This document shows, in pieces, positions 1-7,129 of a stretch of DNA of 37,390 nt. A model generated the notes under the pieces. The model was not told where the DNA came from, made no database searches, and saw only the letters and a list, made by a program, of their open reading frames with translations. Position numbers and translations under genes: made by a program. The stretch is taken from the NCBI RefSeq assembly GCF_002836415.1, contig NZ_PJBP01000107.1, positions 1 through 37,390 on the forward strand, in the 5' to 3' direction. Positions within the stretch are counted from its first letter, which is position 1. Each line of letters starts with the position of its first letter. The DNA is from Psychromonas sp. MB-3u-54 (GTDB lineage: Bacteria; Pseudomonadota; Gammaproteobacteria; Enterobacterales; Psychromonadaceae).

Positions 1-544
1 GTACTCGGTTTACTCACGCGTTAACATGGCCGCGTTAACATGGCCACCCATAATTATTGCCGTTTTTTATTCTTGCACTACCCACCACTTTTTAACGTAC
101 CCGCTCGGACAGCACATCCATGTATAAAGCCGAGTCTAATGAAATCAACAAGGCACGCAGAGCTACCGCTCATGAGCCTAAACTGGCGTAAATGACTTCA
201 GCGTCCTGCCCTACGCCTTTCAGGTCGTTGTCGTAAATTCCAAGGTTCAAATTTTTTCCTGACAAATTTGTCGCTCCATAATTTCCTTTGCTAAGTGATT
301 TCTCAGACAAGAAAAATGGTCGGAAATTTTCGTAGCCGCATTGGTTTGATTTATTGATAAGAAGGTTTGGGTGTTCCATCTTTTGTCTACCATCTTTTAC
401 ATATCGACGATTTTATCTCAAGGAAATAACAAAGCCACCCAAGGTTGTTGTTGACTTGCTAAAGGAATTGATTGCTCAAGAAAATGGTCGGAAATTGCCT
501 AGCCGCATTGGTTTAGTGATTTATAAACGAAAAGTTTTGGCTGT

Positions 545-810
545 CCCATCTTAGCAAGCCACCCAAGATTGTTGGCTGATATTTCAGCATTGATCTAGAC
601 TTTAGGTCTGTTCATACTTGCAGGTGATAAATGATGGCCATACCAAGAAAAAGCATCGTGAGCTTAGATATTATCACTGCTTTTCTTGTGTTGTGCGAAA
701 GCATTGTTGTGCGGCATTGATTACACAACCAGTGACAATATGCAGTGCCATTCAAACCTGACCCGAATGGCAAAGGTATATAATTCACCCGATTTGGCGA
801 TAATGTACAT
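545..810 (+). pseudogene. Deleted relic of a REP-associated Y1 transposase
   Basis: From about 545 the sequence matches the leader and first codons of the transposase at 31956. Both have a GCCACCCA motif, then ATGATGGCC, a stretch reading like ARPRKTIVSLD, and a CATTGTTGTGCGGCATTGA block equivalent to CATTCTTATGTGGCATTGA. After about 30 codons the match stops and continues at 750-778 with the 27-nt hairpin that also lies beyond the 3' end of the 31956 copy (33381-33407). Left and right ends are therefore kept and almost all of the coding region is lost, the structure expected of a non-autonomous derivative or a decayed copy. The frame contains indels, so no protein is expected. Confidence 0.7.
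752..778 (+). repeat. Conserved hairpin, copy 1 (transposase 3' end motif)
   Basis: Seven-base arms TGCCATT and AATGGCA flank a 13-nt loop resembling CAAACCTGACCCG. The same hairpin, with loop CAGACCTGACCCT, is at 33381-33407 downstream of the second transposase copy. Conservation of both arms and loop suggests a recognition structure of the element. Confidence 0.6.
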
Positions 811-1178
811 TTTCGATTAATATGGAATTTCAAGAAAAAAATTGACTATTCAGCCTTTCTGTTGAATAAATACAGCTCCAACATCATAAAAAAAGCACTC
901 ATCGACCTGATTCGCACCGCAGCGACAGGCTCATATTTTGAATTGTATGCAGACAGTTTAATAATAGGGGAGAAAATTTATGACGTCGCTCCTTGATTGA
1001 GATGAGAAAAGGTAATATAAGGTAAAGCATATTTAGGTTTAAGTGAAAATGTTCTGTACTCTATCTATAACGCAGTTTTTGAGCTAAATCAGCCATGTTT
1101 TTTATCTGTTCTCAGAGATCACTCCTTATTCCAGTTTAACCAATAACATTGAAGATTAATTCATATTAGGAAAGGCAC

Positions 1179-3353
1179 TTGACTAATAAAACGCCACAGA
1201 TTAATAACCAGCAAGATGATAATAACGCCCGCTTAGAGCTTGTTATTAATGCTACCGGCGTGGGTATATGGGATTGGCAGGTTCAAACCGGGGAGTTAAC
1301 ATTCAATAAACGCTGGGCAGAAATTATTGGTTATACCCTTGATGAATTACAACCTATTCAATTGGATTCCTGGGCTAATAACCTTCACCCCGATGATTTA
1401 AATAAAGCTAAAAGTTTACTCGCGCAACATTTTAATGGTGAACTCGATTTTTATGAGGTTGAAGTTCGCATGAAGCATAAGTCGGGGCACTATGTGTGGG
1501 TGCTCGCTTCGGGGAAATTAGTCGAAAGGGACTCTCAAGGTAAGCCAAAGCGCATGATCGGTACGCACTTAGATATTACTGAACGAAAAAATAACGAAGA
1601 GTCGATGATGGTAACCAGTCAGTTGCTGAATGAATCACAGCAGGTGGGGCGCTTAGGAGGATGGAAATTAGATTTAAAAACAGGTGATTTGTTTTGGACC
1701 GATGAAACTTACCGAATACATGAAACATCTCCAGAAGAGTTTAATCCTACGGTCGATGCCGGTATTGGTTATTTTTTTCCTGACTCGCAAAAGATTATTT
1801 CTAAAGCTTTGGATGAGGCTGTCAATAATGGAATAGGTTATGACCTTGAGTTACAAACCTATACCACTAAAGGTAGAACAATAGATGTAAGAACGACATG
1901 TATTGTTACTCAGGAAGACGGAGTCGCTGTCCGCCTAACGGGGATTTTTCAAGATATCAGTGAGCAGAAAGCCAATCAGAGAAAATTAGAAAAAAGTAAT
2001 CTTGATTTAGCTAATGCGAACTCAGCGCTAAAACTATCAGCACATTATGACCCGTTAACAGGATTACCTAACAGAATTTTATTAGCAGACAGAATTCAAC
2101 AGGCCGTGGTAAAAAGCTTGCGTAATGACAAATATGTGGCAGTCGCGTTTATTGATTTAGATGGATTTAAAGACGTTAATGACAGTCATGGTCACAATAT
2201 TGGTGACCAATTATTGATAAAAGTTGCGAAGCGATTAAAGCATGTGTTGCGCGAGGGGGATACCTTATCTCGTTTTGGCGGCGATGAATTTGTGGCCGTC
2301 ATTGATAATCTCTCTGACCCTCGCGAAAGTGATTTAATTGTGTTGCGTATGCTTGAGTCGGTTTCTTCTACACTGGTGGTTCAAAAAAAATTATTAAAAA
2401 TTTCTGCCAGTATAGGGGTTACATTTTATCCGTTAGATAGTGCCGGCCCTGATCAGTTGTTAAGGCATGCGGATCAGGCTATGTATATGGCTAAGCAGCA
2501 AGGGAAAAATCGCAGTTATGTTTTTGATATAGAACAAGACGTGGCCGTAAAGAACCATAATGAAGAGTTAAAAAGGATAGCCCAGGCGTTAAAAAATAAT
2601 GAGTTTGTACTTTATTATCAACCTAAGGTTGACCTTAGAAGCAATCACGTGGTTGGAGTCGAGGCCCTAATTCGTTGGAATCATCCCGACAGAGGCGTGC
2701 TTGCTCCGGCTATATTTTTACCTGCGGTTGAGCATGATATGTTAGATATTGAAATAGGAAAATGGGTCATCAATACGGCTTTGCAACAATCTCAAAACTG
2801 GCTATCTTCGGGAAATGATCTTCCAATCAGCGTGAATATCAGTCCCCTGCATTTACAGCATGCTGAATTCGTTAGTGAATTGAAAGAGATGCTTGATCAG
2901 TATCCTAATATTAAAGCCGGCAGTCTTGAGTTTGAAATTTTAGAAAGCAGCGCACTGAAAGATATTGAGTTAGTTTCAAAAGTGATAAAAGACTGTAACC
3001 AGCTCGGGGTGCGTTTTTCAATTGATGATTTTGGTACAGGTTATTCTTCATTAACCTATTTAAAGCGTTTGCCCGCCGAGACTTTAAAAATAGATCAATC
3101 ATTTGTGAGAGACATGTTAATAGATACGGATGATAAAGCGATAATTCAAGGGATCATTGAATTGGCAAAAGTATTTAATCTTAAAGTGATTGCTGAAGGG
3201 GTCGAAACGCCTCAGCATGGAGAGCTATTGCTTTCTTTGGGCAGTTATTTTGCACAGGGATATGGTATTGCGAAACCCATGCCTGCAAACGAGATATTAA
3301 CTTGGTTAGTTCAGTGGGAAAAAAATCCCTGCTTAGTTGATGGACGTGCATAA
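1179..3353 (+). CDS. PAS-PAS-GGDEF-EAL cyclic-di-GMP turnover protein
   Basis: A 724-residue sensor with both c-di-GMP synthesis and hydrolysis domains. Two PAS domains come first (about 16-137 and 150-264, both ending in an ITE/ISE-type linker). The GGDEF domain follows (about 288-450), with DPLTGLPNR at 291-299, an intact GGDEF at 367-371 and an RxxD inhibitory site at 358-361. The EAL domain is about 468-712, with EAL at 495-497, DDFGTGYSS at 616-624, K637 and E673 all present. On sequence both activities could be functional; which dominates cannot be told. No transmembrane segment is visible, so it is probably cytosolic and senses through PAS. The start is TTG at 1179, chosen because AGGAAAGG lies 4 to 11 bases upstream and the reading frame matches the PAS start. 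The stop codon TAA abuts a MITE-like repeat. Confidence 0.95.
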   Translation: MTNKTPQINNQQDDNNARLELVINATGVGIWDWQVQTGELTFNKRWAEIIGYTLDELQPIQLDSWANNLHPDDLNKAKSLLAQHFNGELDFYEVEVRMKHKSGHYVWVLASGKLVERDSQGKPKRMIGTHLDITERKNNEESMMVTSQLLNESQQVGRLGGWKLDLKTGDLFWTDETYRIHETSPEEFNPTVDAGIGYFFPDSQKIISKALDEAVNNGIGYDLELQTYTTKGRTIDVRTTCIVTQEDGVAVRLTGIFQDISEQKANQRKLEKSNLDLANANSALKLSAHYDPLTGLPNRILLADRIQQAVVKSLRNDKYVAVAFIDLDGFKDVNDSHGHNIGDQLLIKVAKRLKHVLREGDTLSRFGGDEFVAVIDNLSDPRESDLIVLRMLESVSSTLVVQKKLLKISASIGVTFYPLDSAGPDQLLRHADQAMYMAKQQGKNRSYVFDIEQDVAVKNHNEELKRIAQALKNNEFVLYYQPKVDLRSNHVVGVEALIRWNHPDRGVLAPAIFLPAVEHDMLDIEIGKWVINTALQQSQNWLSSGNDLPISVNISPLHLQHAEFVSELKEMLDQYPNIKAGSLEFEILESSALKDIELVSKVIKDCNQLGVRFSIDDFGTGYSSLTYLKRLPAETLKIDQSFVRDMLIDTDDKAIIQGIIELAKVFNLKVIAEGVETPQHGELLLSLGSYFAQGYGIAKPMPANEILTWLVQWEKNPCLVDGRA

Positions 3354-3511
3354 TACCAAACGCATCAAATAAGTGATCAGCCTTGCTGGTTAAAATCAAC
3401 TCTATCTGCGTGATGAGTCTTGAAAGGAGAATAACTACTTTCAAGACTCATGCCTTGCTAGTGTTAATTTTTCCTACGCAATACAAGATCACATCTTTAA
3501 TACATTTGCTA
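3354..3511 (+). repeat. MITE-like element, copy M1
   Basis: A 158-bp element with degenerate terminal inverted repeats (TACCAAACG... and ...TTTGCTA). Its interior matches the copy at 36792-36950, including GATCA near both ends, CTTGCTGGTTAAAATCA, and TTAATTTTTCC near the right end. TAA flanks it on both sides (3351-3353 and 3512-3514). The left TAA is the stop codon of the GGDEF-EAL gene. The centre contains a hairpin with arms ATGAGTCTTGAAAG and CTTTCAAGACTCAT. Confidence 0.75.
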
Positions 3512-3613
3512 TAACTAAAAATGTCGGCAATCGCTCCGGCTGCCATTGAAGATTTAAGCTTCAAGGGTGGGCCCATAGCCCCCAATAGACAGCTCTATCT
3601 TTAATAATGCTTG

Positions 3614-3669
3614 ATATAACCTCGCCAATTCAGCCGATGCAAAACCGCCCGGCTGATTGGCCGTTATGT
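3614..3669 (+). repeat. attC-like recombination site 1
   Basis: An imperfect palindrome with integron attC layout. Outer boxes ATAAC (3616-3620) and GTTAT (3663-3667) are complementary. Inner arms are 3624-3636 (GCCAATTCAGCCG) and 3650-3661 (CGGCTGATTGGC), with one extra unpaired T in the left arm, as attC sites have extrahelical bases. The GTT-type box faces the following gene, the orientation expected if the next gene is a cassette. The GTTRRRY consensus is not fully met (GTTATGT). Confidence 0.45.
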
Positions 3670-3750
3670 GTCTGCGATGCAAAGGCAATATTTGGGCATT
3701 TAAGTAGTTAATTTTTATACCCCTACTTTTAGGCTCTTGATTATCTTAAT

Positions 3751-4158
3751 ATGAGTCATTTTACTATTACTTTCAGGAGTCACATTGCATTGCTTAAATC
3801 CATATTTTCAGTTGTAGGCATCTTTGCAATCTTAGCGTTATTGCTTGGACTGGTTGCTGATATTCGGAGTGCTGACCGTACAAAAGGTGGGTACAAGTAT
3901 CCCTTTGCAGGATGGAGCGGAAATACTATCGACTTTTCAGCTATGTACCAAACAAAAGATGGGTTGTATAAAAGTGGCTACGTTATTGATCAATTCTTTA
4001 ACTGTAATACTGGAATGATTAGTTGGGAAATATTAGGTATCATAAAAGGCGAATTTAGACAGTTTTCTGAAAGGGCTATTGTAATTCACAAACCACAGGA
4101 TGAATGTAAAGCGCGAGGATATAACCCCGATTCTTGGGCAATAAGTGACTTACTATAA
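3751..4158 (+). CDS. Small hypothetical protein with N-terminal membrane segment
   Basis: A 135-residue protein I do not recognise. One strongly hydrophobic segment (about residues 15-36) could be a signal anchor. The rest is a small, probably periplasmic domain with the cysteines CNTG and DECKARG. ATG at 3751 has no clear ribosome site. AGGAG at 3775-3779 points to a possible alternative non-ATG start (ATT 3784 or TTG 3790) that would begin just before the hydrophobic segment. It sits between attC-like sites 1 and 2, about 600 bp apart, the size of an integron cassette; small orphan proteins with one membrane segment are common cassette cargo. Function unknown. Confidence 0.6.
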   Translation: MSHFTITFRSHIALLKSIFSVVGIFAILALLLGLVADIRSADRTKGGYKYPFAGWSGNTIDFSAMYQTKDGLYKSGYVIDQFFNCNTGMISWEILGIIKGEFRQFSERAIVIHKPQDECKARGYNPDSWAISDLL

Positions 4159-4202
4159 TGCCTATTTAGATATATCTTGATAATTTAAAAATGGATATAA
4201 AA

Positions 4203-4266
4203 CATAACAAGCAGCGTAATGCTGATTCCGGCGCTAGCGCTTCCACTGGTTCGCTGAGCGTTATAG
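4203..4266 (+). repeat. attC-like recombination site 2
   Basis: Outer boxes ATAAC (4204-4208) and GTTAT (4260-4264) are complementary. Inner arms are CAGCG (4212-4216) and CGCTG (4252-4256). The loop contains a second palindrome, GCGCTAGCGC. Orientation matches site 1 and the site lies directly before the ribosome site of the next gene. Arms are short, so this site alone would be weak evidence. Confidence 0.42.
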
Positions 4267-4281
4267 GTAAAGGAGTAGTCT

Positions 4282-4821
4282 GTGAATTACGATGATGTTT
4301 TATCGTTTTGGTTTGACGAAATTGATCCATCGAAATGGTGGATTAAAGATACTAACTTTGATCAGCTTATTGAAGAAAATTTTTTAGCTGTACATGGGCA
4401 AGCCAACCAATGCGAATTATTTGAATGGCGACGTTCGGCGAAAGGACGCTTAGCTGAAATCATTATTTTAGATCAGTTCTCAAGAAATATATTTAGAGAT
4501 ACGGCAAAAGCATTTTTATCTGATCAATTAGCATTAGCGCTTTCACAAGAAGCAATATCGCTTGGGAAGCACCATGATTTGAATAAGATAGAAAGAACGT
4601 TTATGTATATGCCATTCATGCATAGCGAATCATTGCGTATTCATGATGTTGCTGTCGAATTATTTAAAGGTAATGGTATTCAATCTAATTTAGATTTTGA
4701 AATAAAGCATCGAGATATTATTGAAAAATTTGGTAGATACCCTCATAGAAATGCCATTCTAAACCGAGTCTCTACCGTTGAAGAAATAGCGTTCTTAAAG
4801 CAGCCTAATTCTGCGTTTTAA
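4282..4821 (+). CDS. DUF924 family protein
   Basis: A 179-residue protein matching the DUF924 family over its whole length. Recognisable family features are the FWF start (DVLSFWFDEI), the W(W)-KD-FD-I segment, ILDQFSRNIFRDTAKAF in the first half, and the PFMHSE motif. The family is a tetratricopeptide-like alpha-helical fold without an established activity. The start is GTG at 4282, preceded by AAGGAG (4270-4275) at a good distance. It is flanked by attC-like sites 2 and 3 in the orientation expected for a gene cassette. DUF924 genes occur as cargo in chromosomal integrons as I recall, which fits but does not prove the cassette reading. Confidence 0.85.
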   Translation: MNYDDVLSFWFDEIDPSKWWIKDTNFDQLIEENFLAVHGQANQCELFEWRRSAKGRLAEIIILDQFSRNIFRDTAKAFLSDQLALALSQEAISLGKHHDLNKIERTFMYMPFMHSESLRIHDVAVELFKGNGIQSNLDFEIKHRDIIEKFGRYPHRNAILNRVSTVEEIAFLKQPNSAF

Positions 4822-4826
4822 ATACA

Positions 4827-4880
4827 TATAACAAATAAGGATAGGTGTCACGCAGCCGACACCTTATCTAGTTGTTGAAC
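4827..4880 (+). repeat. attC-like recombination site 3
   Basis: Outer boxes TAACAA (4829-4834) and TTGTTG (4872-4877) are followed by GTTGAAC (4874-4880), which fits the attC core consensus GTTRRRY exactly. The inner stem is GATAGGTGTC (4840-4849) with GACACCTTATC (4858-4868), one base bulged. It begins eight bases after the DUF924 stop codon, the usual place for an attC. It could also serve as a weak transcription terminator, but there is no T-run. Confidence 0.45.
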
Positions 4881-4951
4881 ATATACCAAAAGAACTAAAA
4901 AGTTGATCAGTCTTGCTGGTTAAAATCTACTCTAACAGCGTTGTGAGTTTT

Positions 4952-5024
4952 ATTCAGAACATCCTGTTCTTCACCACTTTGTGGCCAGCTAAAGCTGTTC
5001 AAAATCGTTCCAGACGATTTTTGT
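4952..5024 (+). repeat. 73-bp palindromic element inside M2
   Basis: Absent from the homologous position of copies M1 and 36792-36950. It holds GGCCAGCTAAAGCTGTTC (4983-5000), then a hairpin whose arms meet at TTCC (AAAATCG...CGATTTT). The 72-bp insert in the transposase at 32421-32492 has the same 18-nt string, the same size and the same TTCC-centred hairpin. Confidence 0.65.
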
Positions 5025-5064
5025 GAAGTGAGAACAACTATCTCCTGCAACTCACGCCTTGTTA

Positions 5065-5424
5065 TACCAAAAGAAATTAAATTGTGATCTGAAGTTAATT
5101 AATGGAATGGGCAGAGTGCATTCTATGCTCCGCAGGCAGTGGCAATCGGTGCGCGGAGCGCACCCTACGGGCTGGTCTTTCTCTGTGTAGCGCGCCGCGC
5201 CTCGGTGTTCTCTGTGGTAGTCCCTTTAAAGTGCTGTTCAGGCTTAAAAGTAACAGGCTGAGCCTAAAGACCCGGTTCCGAGAGCTGCTGCACACTTTAT
5301 CCTTTGAAGGCATTGATCATAAATTTAATACGTTTGGTATAACTTTAGGCATCAGGTAGAACAGGTAAAAACGCTCTGCCAAAGGGAGTGGACAAATCTG
5401 ATCACTTAATTATTTCTTTTGGTA
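5065..5424. repeat. Nested MITE-like element M3 (composite)
   Basis: Ends are TACCAAAAGAAATTAA (left) and AATTATTTCTTTTGGTA (right, inverted). It is flanked by TTA at 5062-5064 and 5425-5427, a target duplication; joining the flanks rebuilds the M2 sequence GCCTTG-TTA-GTGTTAATTTTTCC. A further element end (ACGTTTGGTA-TAA, 5330-5342) lies inside, so M3 is itself composite. Part of the interior (about 5100-5170) is homologous to the inverted sequence at 16680-16770, and 5343-5424 to the inverted sequence at 16405-16495. Frames inside it are not genes. Confidence 0.65.
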
Positions 5425-5536
5425 TTAGTGTTAATTTTTCCTGTGCAATACTTGATCACTTCATTAATTCCTTTGGTATTATTTATAGTAAATTTGAGGA
5501 TCTGTATTGGCCGGTGTTTCGCCTTGTTGTTTTTTT

Positions 5537-5622
5537 AAGCTGTACTCGAACATTTGCATAGCAGGTGATTATAAACAGCAACGTCAGCAGCATAAAAACT
5601 TGCTACATATCCCCCCTTGATT
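5537..5622 (-). pseudogene. Decayed duplicate of the 3' end of the transglutaminase gene
   Basis: On the minus strand, directly after the stop codon of the gene at 5623-6432, the sequence repeats that gene's 3' part (about 5655-5775), with two internal deletions. The residues [13 protein letters not shown] and a CSS/QL tail are readable. The shared block TGCTGACGTTGCTGTTTATA is exact. It has no start of its own. It probably arose by local tandem duplication. Confidence 0.7.
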
Positions 5623-6432
5623 TTATGGGTAATCCGGAATATGTTTATTGTCAATAAGCTGCACTCGAATATTTTGTGTGGCAGGATAAACCGAGGGGCC
5701 GAACTGATTATAAACAGCAACGTCAGCAGCATCACGGCCATAACCAATTGCCACATACCCCCCCTTGAGTTCTGACTGCGTCGCATCGAAAGTGTACCAC
5801 CTACCCGCAACATAGGCCTCAAACCAGGCGTGAAGATCCATCGGTTTTAAGCCGTACAGATAACCCACCACCAGGCGAGCTGGAATACTGAGACTACGGC
5901 ATAGTGCAATGCCGAGGTGTGAAAGGTCGCGGCAGACACCCGACTGTTGCAAATTAACTGCCACCGCTGACAAAAGCATATCACTGCAGCCAGGGGTATA
6001 ACGGATGCTATTACGCAGCCATATTTCAATGGCTCTGACCTGATCATAACCGGGCAGTTGTCCGGTGGTAATTGAATTTGCCATATCGCCAAAACAATCC
6101 GATTCGCAGTATCTACTGGGCAACAGGTAACTTAATACGTTATTGGGCAAATACTCAATATTGACAAACGGCGCGCCCGGCGCCTGATCCGAGTGATCCG
6201 CCGTCATTACATCGGCAGAGGTATAAATAGCAAAAGCGCCCGCAGGCGCAATCAGTCGCTGACAAAGATTGCCGTAATTATCTGCGAACTCGCAAACCGT
6301 AACGCTTGGCTTTATCCTGTATTCCTCTCGTGCTATCCATTGTTGAGCACCACTGCGTGGCCGCAGCATTAGAATGAAGGGGGTTGGCACCGTAATATCA
6401 AACGTCAACTCACAAGTAGTGCGTAACCACAT
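5623..6432 (-). CDS. Transglutaminase-like cysteine protease-fold protein, divergent
   Basis: A 269-residue protein with the transglutaminase-like catalytic triad. Cys167 is in SGVCRDL, His201 in [10 protein letters not shown], and Asp216 in TFDATQ. An N-terminal beta-sandwich region of about 110 residues precedes the core, as in the bacterial transglutaminase-like family. No signal peptide is visible, so it is probably cytosolic. In bacteria such proteins are usually amidases or peptidases rather than cross-linkers. It is transcribed away from the ATP-grasp / alpha-E operon that starts at 7130 and shares the 697-bp region between them, so it may belong to the same pathway. AAGGA lies just upstream of the ATG. 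Its 3' end has been partly duplicated downstream. Confidence 0.88.
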   Translation of the reverse strand: MWLRTTCELTFDITVPTPFILMLRPRSGAQQWIAREEYRIKPSVTVCEFADNYGNLCQRLIAPAGAFAIYTSADVMTADHSDQAPGAPFVNIEYLPNNVLSYLLPSRYCESDCFGDMANSITTGQLPGYDQVRAIEIWLRNSIRYTPGCSDMLLSAVAVNLQQSGVCRDLSHLGIALCRSLSIPARLVVGYLYGLKPMDLHAWFEAYVAGRWYTFDATQSELKGGYVAIGYGRDAADVAVYNQFGPSVYPATQNIRVQLIDNKHIPDYP

Positions 6433-7129
6433 GTAAATAATCCTTTTATATAAACGCTATGATCAAGTGTTGATTGTAGTGGAGATCATGAAAAACAGAC
6501 TGATAAATATTTGCATAGGATGTTTTATCTTATGATTATCCTATTGCGGCAAATCCTTAGCATAATTTTTTATTCTCTTTCGATTTTATGGCAGTTTATA
6601 TCCGCTAGGCAGGGCCTGTAATGGTCTACACTTAATTCTGCAGTCTATTGATAAAAAGGCCATTGCTCGGCTTATTGAATTGAGCGCTAATCTACTGTCT
6701 GTTTGTCTCGGCGTACTGGGTATCTTACTTTTATTATGATCCTAAAAAGGGAGAAAAACTGTAAGTGGAGATTTAAAGCTTTTAGACCTGCTTGCGATAT
6801 GAGGTTGCCTTGTGCCATGACGTTGACGTTATGGGCTACAAACTAAAAAAGTGAATAAATAAAGGTGTTGAAAACGGATAAGTGACTTGCTATCAGAATA
6901 AAGAAAAAGGGCAAAAAAATCGAAGGGCTGTGTATCGCGGAAAAATTGTATCAGGGCTTCCGCTCTCTAAAATAGATTTTACGTCAATGAATGTAATCTA
7001 TTATTGGAAACTAAGGCATTGTTCATCTTGCCCTTGGTTTTATGAGTATTACATGGCGGCATTATAATACAGAGCATCTGCATGATGAACAAAACACTGG
7101 CGCGAGTGGATTTGACAGATGGAGAGTAT
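6433..7129. promoter_or_regulatory. Divergent intergenic region upstream of the operon
   Basis: No supported gene. The region separates the minus-strand transglutaminase from the plus-strand operon and should hold promoters for both. The best plus-strand candidate is a perfect TATAAT at 7063-7068, with a weak -35 (TTATGA, 7040-7045) and a 17-bp spacer. A small frame at 6882-7067 ends at that promoter and has no recognisable features. Confidence 0.45.
7040..7068 (+). promoter_or_regulatory. Candidate sigma-70 promoter of the ATP-grasp operon
   Basis: TATAAT at 7063-7068 with TTATGA 17 bp upstream. A transcript beginning near 7075 would give a leader of about 55 nt to the ATG at 7130, and almost none to the ATG at 7082, which supports the later start codon. 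Confidence 0.4.

Larger units (their letters stand above)
1..1178. repeat. Repeat-rich intergenic region without a supported gene
   Basis: I see no convincing gene here. A perfect 14-bp tandem repeat lies at 18-31 and 32-45, running into a GCCACCCA motif. An imperfect direct repeat of about 45 bp occurs at 309-358 and again at 479-525. GCCACCCA recurs near 433 and 556, each followed by a similar AAG(G/A)TTGTTG string. The same GCCACCCA motif sits upstream of the REP-associated transposase at 31956, so these look like REP-type sequences. The part from about 545 to 810 is a relic of that transposase and is listed separately. Short minus-strand frames (170-379, 612-833) have no recognisable product. 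Confidence 0.6.
4884..5478 (+). repeat. MITE-like element M2, interrupted by nested insertion
   Basis: The left part (4884-5064) and right part (5425-5478) together make one copy of the same family as 3354-3511. The left end is TACCAAAAGAACTAAAAAG, the right end ...ATTCCTTTGGTA. Between them lies a second element (5065-5424). The left part also carries a 73-bp extra piece (4952-5024) absent from the other copies, inserted between GAGTTTT and GAAGTGAG. It starts four bases after attC-like site 3. Flanks are ATA and TTA, so the target duplication is imperfect here. Confidence 0.7.

Noticed and set aside
170-379. Minus-strand frame of 69 codons
   Set aside because: No recognisable family or ribosome site, and it overlaps a direct repeat.
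5102-5359. Open frames on both strands in 5095-5359
   Set aside because: They lie inside repeat element M3 and show no protein features.
7082-7129. Earlier ATG at 7082 as start of the first ATP-grasp protein
   Set aside because: No ribosome site, very close to the likely transcription start, and the family sequence begins at about 7130 where GGAG precedes the ATG.
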